Source: Ruminococcus sp.
Lineage (GTDB): Bacteria; Bacillota; Clostridia; Oscillospirales; Ruminococcaceae
Length of the DNA: 64,000 nt
Assembly: GCA_017441505.1 (NCBI GenBank)
Contig: JAFRXL010000043.1
Location: 146,660 to 210,659 of the forward strand
Direction: 5' to 3'
Below the pieces are notes generated by a model that worked only from the letters and a program-made list of their open reading frames with translations, was not told the DNA's origin and searched no databases. The position numbers and the translations under genes were made by a program. This document shows positions 14,825 to 23,420 of the stretch, in pieces. The first letter of the stretch is position 1. Each line of letters opens with the position of its first letter.

Positions 14825-16102
14825 ATGAATGAGATAAAGTGTCCGCACTGCGGCAAGGCATTCACCGTTGATGAAGCTGGATATGCTGCAATACTTAGTC
14901 AGGTGCGTACAAAAGAATTTGATAACGAGGTACATAAAAGACTTGAAGATGTTATGGAGTCCGCAAGAAAAGAGGGCGAGCTCAACCTAAACAAGGCACT
15001 TGCTGAAAAGGACAGCGAAATAAATGGCTTGAAGCTCCAATTGCAGCAGCTCGAATCTGACGCAAAGAATAGTCAGAGCCGTACAGAACTTGAAATATCA
15101 AAAGCTGTCGATAAAGAGAAGAAAGCTTTTAACGAGATAATTTCAGCCAATAATGCAGAGCTGAGCAAGCGAAACGAAGAGGTCACCAGACTTAATGCCG
15201 AACTTGAAAAAGCTCAGCTCAAAAGTCAGCTTGAACTCCGTGAAGCCGTTTCTCAGGTCGAGAGAGAGCGTGATACTCAAAAGGCTGAGTATGAGGCAAA
15301 GCTAAAGGCTCAGCAGGAGACACTTGACTATTATAAGGAACTGAAAATAAAAATGTCCACAAAAATGATAGGTGAGACACTTGAACAGCATTGTGAGAAC
15401 GCATTCAATATGATACGTGCGACCGCATTCCGCAACGCTGAATTCGGTAAGGACAACGATGTCCGTGAAGGCAGTAAGGGTGACTATATCTACCGTGAAA
15501 AAGACGTTGACGGCAACGAGCTGATCTCCATAATGTTTGAGATGAAAAACGAAATGGATACAACTGCGACTAAACACAAAAATGAGGACTTTTTTGCTAA
15601 GCTCGACAAGGACAGAAAAAATAAAAAATGTGAATACGCAGTACTTGTTTCACTCCTTGAATCAGATAGTGAGCTCTATAATCAGGGCATAGTCGATGTT
15701 TCATATGACTATGAGAAAATGTACGTAATACGTCCGCAGTTTTTTATCCCTATGATAACTATATTGCGTAATGCCGCCATGAATTCAATGGAGTACAAAC
15801 GTCAGCTTGCTGAGATAAAGAATCAGGAGATAGATATAACCCGTTTTGAAGAGCGTATTGAGGACTTCAAAACTGCGTTCTCCAAAAACTATACCCTTGC
15901 CGGTAAGCAGTTCAACAATGCTATTGAGGAAATCGACAAGACTATCGATCATCTAAATAAAGTCAAAGAGAATCTGCAAAAGTCGCTTAACAATCTCCGT
16001 CTTGCAAATGATAAGGCTCAGAATCAGCTTACTATAAAATCGCTTGCTAAGGACAACCCTACTATGCTTAATATGTTCAATGAGCTTGAAGAGAAACAGT
16101 AA
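14825..16102 (+). CDS. DUF2130 coiled-coil protein
   Basis: The 425-aa product begins with a zinc-ribbon-like CPHCGKAFTVDEAGYAAIL, followed by a long coiled coil (about residues 30-180, heptads rich in Glu/Lys/Gln). The conserved DUF2130 domain follows (about 180-330), with GETLEQHCENAFN, GSKGDYIYRE and FEMKNEMDTTATKHKNEDF. The D...E...K pattern in that domain resembles nuclease folds, but the family function is not established. A second coiled coil ends the protein. No membrane segment is present. Overall length and order are those of the family. Confidence 0.85.
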   Translation: MNEIKCPHCGKAFTVDEAGYAAILSQVRTKEFDNEVHKRLEDVMESARKEGELNLNKALAEKDSEINGLKLQLQQLESDAKNSQSRTELEISKAVDKEKKAFNEIISANNAELSKRNEEVTRLNAELEKAQLKSQLELREAVSQVERERDTQKAEYEAKLKAQQETLDYYKELKIKMSTKMIGETLEQHCENAFNMIRATAFRNAEFGKDNDVREGSKGDYIYREKDVDGNELISIMFEMKNEMDTTATKHKNEDFFAKLDKDRKNKKCEYAVLVSLLESDSELYNQGIVDVSYDYEKMYVIRPQFFIPMITILRNAAMNSMEYKRQLAEIKNQEIDITRFEERIEDFKTAFSKNYTLAGKQFNNAIEEIDKTIDHLNKVKENLQKSLNNLRLANDKAQNQLTIKSLAKDNPTMLNMFNELEEKQ

Positions 16103-16159
16103 GAGTTTGATTTTCTAAGAGTGATTTATTCTCCTCACCTCCTTCAAATGGGGATAAGA

Positions 16160-16190
16160 AAACCGCCTTGTTATGGGCGGTTTAGTTTGT
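16160..16190. terminator. Terminator between DUF2130 gene and the small minus-strand gene
   Basis: AAACCGCC (16160-16167) pairs with GGCGGTTT (16176-16183). It is T-rich on the plus side (AGTTTGTATT) and could also serve the converging small gene. Confidence 0.65.
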
Positions 16191-16191
16191 A

Positions 16192-16389
16192 TTAAAATTC
16201 ATCATCATGAGAATACAAATCAGGTAATTCAATTCCCTGTTTGATTGATTCCTTTATATCTGTCACATATTCACTATATTCGTCTGCCCCATACTCTGCA
16301 TTTTCATAGCCGTCAGGATTACATCCCCACTTAGCTTTATATTCTTTATACAAGCCTTCAAGCTCTTTGGTCATTTTTCCATAATACAT
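16192..16389 (-). CDS. Small acidic hypothetical protein next to a decayed toxin-like gene
   Basis: The 65-aa product starts at 16389, where GGAAGGTGAT precedes the ATG. It is acidic and Tyr-rich (YKEYKAKWGCNPDGYENAEY), with no membrane segment. The decayed gene upstream ends 5 nt before this start, so the two formed one operon. Small acidic proteins in that position are often immunity or accessory proteins for toxin domains, but I cannot name a family. Confidence 0.5.
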   Translation of the reverse strand: MYYGKMTKELEGLYKEYKAKWGCNPDGYENAEYGADEYSEYVTDIKESIKQGIELPDLYSHDDEF

Positions 16390-16395
16390 TAAATC

Positions 16396-16918
16396 ACCTT
16401 CCAAACTTTGATATTGCAGAAACAACATTGTTTACCTGAAGGGGAGTTTCAGGTAAAATATCACGAAGCATTTTTATGACATCATCGTTATCTTCAAAGT
16501 ACATTCTGCCATATATATATGTTTACCCTCAATAAGTCTTTGCCATAACTGAGCCATTTTATAATCAGGAACAAAATAATCATATGTATCTCCAAGGTCA
16601 TGTTTTTCATTAAACACAAAATCCTTGATAGATTGAATAAGTTTCTCCGAGAAACCGGTGTTTTCAGCTATTCAATTAACATCTGTAGTCATTTTCCGAA
16701 CAGCGTCATAATAACGTTTTGCGTGTGCCTTGGCTTTTTCATAGTCTTCACCCTCATAATCCAACGCACCGCTTATTGCTCCTGACTTTATTATACCACT
16801 TTCACCGGATTTGTCAACAGATGAATTATGAACATTGACCGGATTTCGTGACAGCAGCTCATTCCGCTCCTCAGCCGTGACCTTATTGGTGACCTTAGCA
16901 CCAACAGGCGGAACTCAC
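16396..16918 (-). pseudogene. Decayed toxin-like or phage-head-associated protein
   Basis: Reading the minus strand from 16918, a frame begins after a stop with VGAKVTNKVTAEERNELLS and GIIKSGAISGALDYEGEDYE. It then meets an in-frame TGA (after MTTDVN), continues with IAENTGFSEKLIQSIKDFVF and DYKMAQLWQRLIEG, and shifts frame within the AT run at 16510-16521. The other frame resumes with YFEDNDDVIKMLRDILPETP and ends SAISKFGR. I recall such sequences from C-terminal domains of clostridial polymorphic toxins or phage minor head proteins. The second half may come from a different gene after a deletion. No functional product is expected. Confidence 0.65.
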
Positions 16919-16993
16919 TATTTTGCACCGCAGATTAAAAGAAATCGTGTAATCACATCGACAAAATAACTTGTTTTGCGACATAAACATATC

Positions 16994-17022
16994 TTGACTA
17001 ATCGGCATTTTTAGTTTATAAT
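16994..17022 (+). promoter_or_regulatory. Promoter of the DacA-type gene
   Basis: TTGACT (16994-16999), 17-bp spacer, TATAAT (17017-17022). The interval 16919-16993 shows no other feature. Confidence 0.75.
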
Positions 17023-17121
17023 ATAAAAAGTGACTTTCCAATATCCGGAAAATCGCTATATATCAGGAAAACAAATGCTTACTCCTGAACAAAATAATAT
17101 TTTAAAGGCGATCATTAAATA

Positions 17122-18111
17122 ATGAAGTATAAACTAAGGACCGACAGGGTATTTTTAGTCGTTATTATTTTAATTGCGGCTATCATGCTTTGCCGATGCG
17201 TAAAGAGATCTCATTCATCTGATGAGAAGAAAAGTACAAAAGTACAAAAAATAGTAACATCTGAGACTACAACACCACTGGTGACAGCAAGTCCCACAAC
17301 GACGACCACTCCTGTAACGACATTTGCAAAGGTAGATTATCCGACTTGTGAAGCTGCTGCTTTGTACTGTGTTGAGGATAAACAGATATTATACAGTGAT
17401 AAAATAAATGAAAGAGTGTCTCCGGCAAGTCTTACCAAACTGCTGACCGCTATAACAGCATTGAAGTATGTCAGAAGCAATGAGATATGCACTGTTGGCT
17501 CGGAGCAAAGCATGGTACAGCCATATTCAAGTCTTTGCGGACTTGAACTGTATGATACACTTTCAATGCACGATCTTATAACAGGTCTACTGATGTCGTC
17601 CGGTAACGATGCTGCATATGCGATAGCAGCTTCAACAGCATATTCGTTGAATAATTCTGATATGACCGACTATGAGGCTGTTGACTATTTTGTTGACCTT
17701 ATGAATAAAACAGCAGCTGATATAGGCATGAGAGATAGTCACTTTACTACTCCGGACGGTTGGGACGATTCCGGACAATATGTAACAGCCGCTGACCTTA
17801 TCAAACTTGCAGAATATGCGTTGTCTGTCAATGAGATCAAAAAAATTGTCGGCACTGCACAGACTACTGCTTATACATCTGAGGGAAAGGCTTTTAACTG
17901 GACCAATTCAAACCTTTTTCTCGATGTCAACAGCGAATACTACTCAAGCAATGTATTCGGAATGAAAACCGGTACTACACTTTATGCCGGATATTCACTC
18001 ATTACTGCTTTTGAATCACACGGAAAGACCTATGTTTCTGTTGTTGCAGGATGTCAGTCAGACGAAGACAGATATGAACTGTCTCAAAAACTTATGGATT
18101 ATGTAAAATAA
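17122..18111 (+). CDS. Serine-type D-Ala-D-Ala carboxypeptidase (S11 family, DacA-like)
   Basis: Membrane-anchored enzyme that trims the terminal D-Ala of peptidoglycan stem peptides. Residues 10-28 form an N-terminal membrane anchor, followed by a Thr-rich linker (about 45-75). The peptidase domain has all three active-site motifs: SLTK (SxxK), SGN in MSSGNDAAYAIA, and KTGTT. The length (329 aa) is that of the catalytic domain without the usual C-terminal PBP5 beta domain. The start has only a weak ribosome site. The gene stands alone, between its own promoter and terminator. Confidence 0.9.
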   Translation: MKYKLRTDRVFLVVIILIAAIMLCRCVKRSHSSDEKKSTKVQKIVTSETTTPLVTASPTTTTTPVTTFAKVDYPTCEAAALYCVEDKQILYSDKINERVSPASLTKLLTAITALKYVRSNEICTVGSEQSMVQPYSSLCGLELYDTLSMHDLITGLLMSSGNDAAYAIAASTAYSLNNSDMTDYEAVDYFVDLMNKTAADIGMRDSHFTTPDGWDDSGQYVTAADLIKLAEYALSVNEIKKIVGTAQTTAYTSEGKAFNWTNSNLFLDVNSEYYSSNVFGMKTGTTLYAGYSLITAFESHGKTYVSVVAGCQSDEDRYELSQKLMDYVK

Positions 18112-18113
18112 AT

Positions 18114-18156
18114 AAAGCTGTATATTTACATGGAGATGTGAATATACAGCTTTTTA
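18114..18156 (+). terminator. Terminator after DacA-type gene
   Basis: 13-bp stem, AAAGCTGTATATT (18114-18126) with AATATACAGCTTT (18141-18153), followed by T residues. Confidence 0.85.
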
Positions 18157-18182
18157 ATATTCTTTCAGAATTCTTTTCTATC

Positions 18183-18215
18183 CATAAAAATAAGTCCTCA
18201 AAGAATGAGGACTTA
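18183..18215 (-). terminator. Terminator of tRNA-Pro transcript
   Basis: On the minus strand TAAGTCCTCA pairs with TGAGGACTTA, followed by TTTTTA. It lies 4 nt after the CCA end. Confidence 0.8.
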
Positions 18216-18219
18216 AACA

Positions 18220-18296
18220 TGGTCGAGGTGACAGGATTCGAACCTGCGGCCCCTACGTCCCGAACGTAGTACTCTACCAAACTGAGCCACACCTCG
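18220..18296 (-). tRNA. tRNA-Pro (anticodon CGG)
   Basis: The minus strand shows a 7-bp acceptor stem (CGAGGTG with CACCTCG), an anticodon stem CTACG/CGTAG with loop TTCGGGA (anticodon CGG), a T arm with GGTTCGAATCC, and an encoded CCA (18222-18220). All cloverleaf arms can be paired by eye. Confidence 0.93.
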
Positions 18297-18410
18297 ACAG
18301 CTTTATTATTATACACCATATTTGATAAAAAGTCAATAGCTGATGCGGAACAAAGAATTATTTTTATTTTTTATCTAAAAGTCAGGATTAAAAAGAAGCT
18401 ATTTTAGATA

Positions 18411-18439
18411 TTGACAATCATCTGACAAAGTTATATAAT
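18411..18439 (+). promoter_or_regulatory. Sigma-A promoter of the Cof-type HAD gene
   Basis: TTGACA (18411-18416), 17-bp spacer, TATAAT (18434-18439). The ATG is 27 nt downstream. Confidence 0.8.
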
Positions 18440-18465
18440 TATGAGAGTTGAACGGAGGTAATAAA

Positions 18466-19251
18466 ATGGCGGTTATATTTTTTGATATTGACGGAACTCT
18501 TGTTACTGAGGACGAAAGAGCGATAATACCTGAAAGTACAAGGGCTGCTATAGCGGAGACAAGACGCAGGGGGAATCTGACTTTTGTTAACAGTGGAAGG
18601 ACTGCATTCAATATAAGTCCGAGGGTAAAGGAGCTTGGATTTGACGGATATTTATGTGGATGCGGAACTCATATAGAGTACAAAGGCGAAGTGATTTTTT
18701 CGAGTACACTTGAACAGTCATTTTGCCGTAAGGTAGCGGAAATAGTAAGAAAGTGCAATATCACACCGGTATACGAGCATAGGGACGGTTATTTCTTTGA
18801 TGAAGAAGCTGTGATGACAGAGGGACTTCGTTATTTTATGGAAGTATTTGTTAACAGTGGCATAGATGTATCTGGACGAGTAGAGGACGATGACTTTGTA
18901 TTTGATAAGTTTGTAGTCTGGGTGAACGATAAGACTGATTTTGAGATGTTCAAACGAGAGATAAGTCCGTACTTTGAGATAATAGACCGAGGCGAAGGAT
19001 TCTATGAGAATGTACCTCATGGATACTCTAAGGCTACAGCGATAGAGAAGATACTGAAAAAGCTCAATATTCCAATAGATGAGGCATATGCGATAGGGGA
19101 CAGTATGAATGATCTGCCGATGCTGCAAGCAGTTCCGAACAGCATAGCAATGGGCGGAGCTGAAAAAATATATCCTTATGTTTCATACATTACAACTCCG
19201 ATTGAAGAAGACGGGATAGCAAATGCACTTAGACATTTTGGACTGATTTAA
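18466..19251 (+). CDS. Cof-type HAD-IIB sugar phosphatase
   Basis: The 261-aa product starts at 18466, with GGAGG 7 nt upstream. Motif I is FFDIDGTLV, motif II is VNSGRTAFN, and the C-terminal motifs are YSKATAIEKIL and AIGDSMNDLPML. The C2-type cap between motifs II and III marks the HAD-IIB (Cof) group, which hydrolyses sugar phosphates and related small phosphoesters in the cytoplasm. The substrate cannot be told from sequence. A small membrane protein gene follows 19 nt later. Confidence 0.85.
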   Translation: MAVIFFDIDGTLVTEDERAIIPESTRAAIAETRRRGNLTFVNSGRTAFNISPRVKELGFDGYLCGCGTHIEYKGEVIFSSTLEQSFCRKVAEIVRKCNITPVYEHRDGYFFDEEAVMTEGLRYFMEVFVNSGIDVSGRVEDDDFVFDKFVVWVNDKTDFEMFKREISPYFEIIDRGEGFYENVPHGYSKATAIEKILKKLNIPIDEAYAIGDSMNDLPMLQAVPNSIAMGGAEKIYPYVSYITTPIEEDGIANALRHFGLI

Positions 19252-19270
19252 TTTTTTAAAAAAATAGGAG

Positions 19271-19723
19271 ATGCGACAATTGAAGAAAATAAGTAAAGGA
19301 GCAGCAGTAGTACTTATAGTAATTGCAATAATAATCGTTATTGTAATTAAGCACAATTCGCATCCACCAAAGATGCATGACATTACTTTAGTTCGTGTGG
19401 AATATAATCAAAGAATCGCAAAGCTGCTCTCATTAAGACCTCAAATTGAAATAGAAGACGATGAACAAATCGAAAAACTTGTGGACTGCTTTAATGCAAG
19501 ATCATCTTACGAAACAGGCTGTGATTGTCCTTCACACGACATAATTATACATTTTATCTCAGATAAAAAAGAGTATACATATAACATTGGTATTACAGGA
19601 GATGTACGAATACAGTACTCTGAAAATCCGGATAAAGATATAGTCGGGATCGATATTGATCGAATCATAGCGGTTTTAAAGCAGGTTCCGGGGGATGAAA
19701 AACTAAAATATCCAATAGAGTGA
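19271..19723 (+). CDS. Small membrane-anchored hypothetical protein
   Basis: The 150-aa product has a basic N-terminus and one strong membrane segment (about residues 10-28, AVVLIVIAIIIVIVI), then a ~115-residue extracytoplasmic domain. An isolated CDCPSH motif lies at about residues 83-88. An AGGAG site precedes the ATG. No family is recognised. It probably shares a transcript with the HAD gene. Confidence 0.6.
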   Translation: MRQLKKISKGAAVVLIVIAIIIVIVIKHNSHPPKMHDITLVRVEYNQRIAKLLSLRPQIEIEDDEQIEKLVDCFNARSSYETGCDCPSHDIIIHFISDKKEYTYNIGITGDVRIQYSENPDKDIVGIDIDRIIAVLKQVPGDEKLKYPIE

Positions 19724-19795
19724 TTTGATTACCGAGACATTTTTTGTTTCAGTACTTTCTTATATATATTATATATAACCTCATATAAATAATTG

Positions 19796-19826
19796 ACCCG
19801 AAGCACTTAAAGTGCTTCGGGTTTTG
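19796..19826. terminator. Bidirectional terminator between convergent genes
   Basis: ACCCGAAGCACTT (19796-19808) pairs with AAGTGCTTCGGGT (19810-19822), with T runs on both strands. It separates the plus-strand small membrane protein from the minus-strand GH9 gene. Confidence 0.8.
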
Positions 19827-19836
19827 AGATTTTGGC

Positions 19837-22698
19837 TTATTTAGCATCCTTAGGATCAAGTGATTTTACGACCTTGATAAGGTACATCTGTATCTGGAGA
19901 GCATCTCTATTAGTGATGCCGCTTGTTCCGTTTTCATAAACGTCAGCATTGTAGCTTCCGTCAGAAGTTAAGTGATTTTTATCTGTACCATTCTCACCGA
20001 ACTCATCAGAATTAGCAAGTGACTGCATTATAAGAACAGAGTCATTCATCTTAACGTCACCGCTGCAGTTAGCATCGCCCCAAACAACATTCTTTGGTGC
20101 CGGCTCAGCCTTGACATCATCAGGAGTTGTACCGTCAGGCTCAACACCCCAAACGAGCTTGTTATCAGCGTAGAGAGTGATTCTGTCTGTTATAGCAGCT
20201 GCTTCGTTGTCATCAGCGAATGAAACGAGGTCATTATAGCTGTAGTCGTTCTTTGAATCCCACTTAGGATAGATATTCTTTTCAGGATCCATTTTAGTAG
20301 TAAGAGCGAACTGGTAAACACGGCTGCCGTAGAAGTCGCAGTCTTTCCACTGAACATCGATGTAGTAAGTACCCTTATCATCGTACTTGAAAGGACCTGT
20401 GAATTTAGCTTCGTTTTTACCGTCTGAATAGCTCTTTTCCTGATCGTAGTCGATGCGAGGAACGATATAGTCGATACCATATCCCTGTTCTTCGAGCTCA
20501 GAGATATTGAAGTAATATCTTGCTCTGATGTCGCTTTCAAACTTCGGAGGATCGATAGTTCTGTTGTAAACAACTAATTTAAGCTGAACGCTGCTGTCCT
20601 GTTCCTGATTCTTACCACCTGCAACGTAGAGACCAACAGGAAGCGGATTACCGTCTTTATCAACCTGATCGAATCCGTTCTTAGCATTTTTGGACATATC
20701 GAAGTCAGGGATAATGTGGTTCTTATCTTCGAGTTCCTTGCCCTTAGCACCGTAGAAGTAGTAGAGACCAGCGAGGTCGCCGCAGAAAGCAGCATTGTAG
20801 TCGTCAGTAACTTCGTTGTAGATGTATTCCTTAGTTTCATCGAGGTGGTAGTCGTTGAGGTCAGGACCGCCGACGAGAGCACCCCAGAGAGTGTGTACCT
20901 GTGCTATCGGGTCATCCATGCTCTGCTTAGCTGAGCAGTGAGATGAACGGTGGTGTGGGAGAGTAGCATAGCTGTTCTCGTAACCAACTTCGTAAGAATA
21001 GCCCATCGGGTTGTCGCCGAGGATGTATTCCATCTGATCCTTAGCCCATCTTGCGAACTTGAGGTCGCCTGTTTCCTTAGCATAAACCATAGCCTGAAGT
21101 CCGGCAGCAGTATTATAACGAGCACTACCGTAACCGGCAACAACAGCCCAGCCGTTAGGTGATTTAGCGATATAGTTACCCGGTTTTTCTTCGAGATCAG
21201 GGATCTGGTCGTAAGTGAAAGGCATATTCCAGAGGAAGTCGTCCATACCGAAGTACTTATGACCTGTAACTTCGGTGAACTGCTTTCTCATAGGCTTAAC
21301 TTTAGTTACATTGCCCTTTTCATCTTTCTGTTCGAGTTCCTTGCCTGCCTCTACAGCAGCAGCTGTCTCAGGGCTTACACCTGACCAGAATTCGAGGTTC
21401 CAGTTGAAGATATACCAGTCACGGGCTGTATTTGTAACAGGAGCGAGCTTAGCGAAAACGCCGCCCCATACGGTATCCCAGCAGTGTACCCAGATGTTCT
21501 GCCAGCAGTTACCTGTATCGGTCATGATACGCTTGAGGTAGCCAACATAAGGATAAGCACCCTTATCGTTAGGAGCAGACTCATCTACAGCGACGATATG
21601 ATCGATATAGTCATAATTTTCTGTACAGTAGTAGAGCCATACAGCAGCCCATGAGAGCTCATCATAGTCGTAGCTTGAAGTATAGAAACCACCGTCGTAG
21701 CCGAGGCTGAGGCAGTTAGGCGTTGTACCAGGAGTCCATGTCTCCATATGGGTCTCTCTTGCGAACTCATAGAGAGCCTTAGCGTATTTTAGGCACTTTT
21801 CAGCATAAGCCTTATCAGTGTCCTTGAAGTTGAGGTAGTTTACAGCAAGAGAAGCAGCTGCACCGGCACACTGGTCGGAAGCAGGCATTTCTGTTGTAGC
21901 AAAGTAAGCAGGACGCTTAACACCGCATGAAGAGGACGCTACTACGGTACCGTCGACCTGAAGCTCAGGAGGACACCAGTAGTTATGGTCGTTATTACCT
22001 TCGCCGACCTGATAACAGTAAGCAACAACTTTTCCGTCATCATCGAGGAAAGTAGCCTTCATGAAGTAGTCGTTTATCCAGCGGAGCTCATCCTCAACGT
22101 GCTTATCAAGACCGAGCTCTTTATATGCTTCTGGGAACTCGTAGTAACCCCAACCAAGAGTTGAAGCGGAGTAACTTCCCGGAAGACCGAACTTAACGTG
22201 GTCTCCGGCATCGTGCCAGCCGCCGGTAAGGTCGAGAGTACCGTTACCGTCAGGATCGAGATATTTTTTATTTGCATCGATGAACTTCTGGGACATATTT
22301 ACGCCGACGTAAAGAGAGGGATCTGTAGAACCGTCCTCAGGCTTAGCTTTACCGCTGTCTCCTGTACCGGTACCCTGACCGTCACCGAGTTCTTCGTCAG
22401 TTTTACCTTTATTGACTTTTGGCATAGGATTCATAGGCTGAAGAGGGATCTCTGCGTCTTTAATGTGGCAATCGCCTCTCCATGAGTAGTAGCCGTCTTC
22501 AGCGACTTCATCACCGCATTTATTGGCATCATAGAAACAGAGGGCGAGCTGAAGAGCCTCAGCAAAGTTATCGTAGTTGTTTGGATTCTCAGGATCTACA
22601 TATGCAGCATTACCTGTAGCTGGTATGCAGTTAGTCACGAGCATAGCGGCTGTAGACAGAGCTGCAACAGTTTTTTTGAAAAATCCCGTCTTATTCAT
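19837..22698 (-). CDS. Cellulosomal GH9 endoglucanase with CBM3-like module and dockerin
   Basis: Secreted 953-residue cellulase. Signal peptide about 1-32. The GH9 catalytic domain runs from about 41 to 656, with WRGD (73-76), GGWHDAGDHVKF (nucleophile/base D163 and D166), PHHRSSH (581-587) and YNEVTDDYNAAF (acid E629). Residues about 80-157 contain a Gly/Asp-rich insertion between two conserved blocks that are normally close. A CBM3c-like beta-sandwich (about 675-850) should feed chains to the active site. A C-terminal dockerin (about 873-945) has loops GDANCSGDVKMND and, after a long insert, an Asp-containing second loop. It is preceded by yerC at 22 bp. Confidence 0.92.
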   Translation of the reverse strand: MNKTGFFKKTVAALSTAAMLVTNCIPATGNAAYVDPENPNNYDNFAEALQLALCFYDANKCGDEVAEDGYYSWRGDCHIKDAEIPLQPMNPMPKVNKGKTDEELGDGQGTGTGDSGKAKPEDGSTDPSLYVGVNMSQKFIDANKKYLDPDGNGTLDLTGGWHDAGDHVKFGLPGSYSASTLGWGYYEFPEAYKELGLDKHVEDELRWINDYFMKATFLDDDGKVVAYCYQVGEGNNDHNYWCPPELQVDGTVVASSSCGVKRPAYFATTEMPASDQCAGAAASLAVNYLNFKDTDKAYAEKCLKYAKALYEFARETHMETWTPGTTPNCLSLGYDGGFYTSSYDYDELSWAAVWLYYCTENYDYIDHIVAVDESAPNDKGAYPYVGYLKRIMTDTGNCWQNIWVHCWDTVWGGVFAKLAPVTNTARDWYIFNWNLEFWSGVSPETAAAVEAGKELEQKDEKGNVTKVKPMRKQFTEVTGHKYFGMDDFLWNMPFTYDQIPDLEEKPGNYIAKSPNGWAVVAGYGSARYNTAAGLQAMVYAKETGDLKFARWAKDQMEYILGDNPMGYSYEVGYENSYATLPHHRSSHCSAKQSMDDPIAQVHTLWGALVGGPDLNDYHLDETKEYIYNEVTDDYNAAFCGDLAGLYYFYGAKGKELEDKNHIIPDFDMSKNAKNGFDQVDKDGNPLPVGLYVAGGKNQEQDSSVQLKLVVYNRTIDPPKFESDIRARYYFNISELEEQGYGIDYIVPRIDYDQEKSYSDGKNEAKFTGPFKYDDKGTYYIDVQWKDCDFYGSRVYQFALTTKMDPEKNIYPKWDSKNDYSYNDLVSFADDNEAAAITDRITLYADNKLVWGVEPDGTTPDDVKAEPAPKNVVWGDANCSGDVKMNDSVLIMQSLANSDEFGENGTDKNHLTSDGSYNADVYENGTSGITNRDALQIQMYLIKVVKSLDPKDAK

Positions 22699-22720
22699 TC
22701 AGATACTGTCCTTTCCCGGT

Positions 22721-23026
22721 TTATTTTTTGGATTTAGATTTATCGGCAAGACGCTTAAAGACCATTTCGTAACCGTCATTACCGTCTTTGAGGGAACGGT
22801 TGACACGGCTTATCGTCGCTGTGCTTGCACCGGTTTCGGTGACGATGCTGTTATAGACTCTGTGCTCGTCGAGCAATTTAGCGACCTGAAGTCTCTGGGC
22901 GAAAGCTTTCAGTTCGATGCTTGTGCAGAGGTCATCAAAGAATTTATAGCAGTCATCAACATTTTCGAGAGTAAGGATAGCCTCAAAGAGGAGATCCATA
23001 CTTTCTGATCTAATCTTGTCGATCAT
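22721..23026 (-). CDS. YerC/YecD-type TrpR-like transcriptional regulator
   Basis: The 101-aa product has the TrpR-repressor-like fold signature: an N-terminal helix (LFEAILTLENVDDCYKFFDD), then LKAFAQRLQVAKLL and a helix-turn-helix GASTATISRVNRSLKDG. This matches the YerC/YecD family of Firmicutes, whose ligand is not established. The start has GGAG about 8 nt upstream. It is the first gene of a transcript that continues into the GH9 cellulase with only 22 bp between, so it may control that gene or its own promoter. Confidence 0.85.
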   Translation of the reverse strand: MIDKIRSESMDLLFEAILTLENVDDCYKFFDDLCTSIELKAFAQRLQVAKLLDEHRVYNSIVTETGASTATISRVNRSLKDGNDGYEMVFKRLADKSKSKK

Positions 23027-23049
23027 AGTAATACTCCAATCTGCCGTAA

Positions 23050-23230
23050 GGCGTAAAGTTAACGATTTTATACTTTACATTTTAACACATTATCTCGCAA
23101 AAGTAAAGTAGTTTTGCAGACAAAAATGCAATAAAATAAAAATCGATATATGACTATACACCTTTGAGTATATGATACCATATTATAAACAAAAAGTAAA
23201 GATTTTTTTGTAAAGTTCGCAAAAATTGGC
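23050..23230. promoter_or_regulatory. AT-rich control region with repeated GTAAAG motifs, upstream of yerC-GH9
   Basis: Between the divergent yerC and lon genes, GTAAAG or its complement CTTTAC occurs at least four times: in TACTTTACATT near 23070, AAAAGTAAAGTAG near 23100, AAAGTAAAGATT near 23195 and TGTAAAGTTCGC near 23210. Two of these have CGCAAAA beside them. The spacing and repeated core suggest operator sites. No clear sigma-A promoter for yerC could be fixed. Confidence 0.4.
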
Positions 23231-23326
23231 TGATATCCACAAATATGAGCAAAAAATGTATTGAGTTTGGTTAAAGGAAGGTTAAAATAATACTTAAATC
23301 ATATAAATATACCAGCATATTACCAC

Positions 23327-23355
23327 TTGCAATTTATATAAGTTTATAGTATAAT
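23327..23355 (+). promoter_or_regulatory. Promoter of lon
   Basis: TTGCAA (23327-23332), 17-bp spacer, TATAAT (23350-23355). The lon ATG is about 65 nt downstream. Confidence 0.7.
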
Positions 23356-23420
23356 GGTATTACCGAGTTTGTCGGTATTGAAAGGATAAATAAGATAACG
23401 ATAGAAATGTGGTGAAGTAA

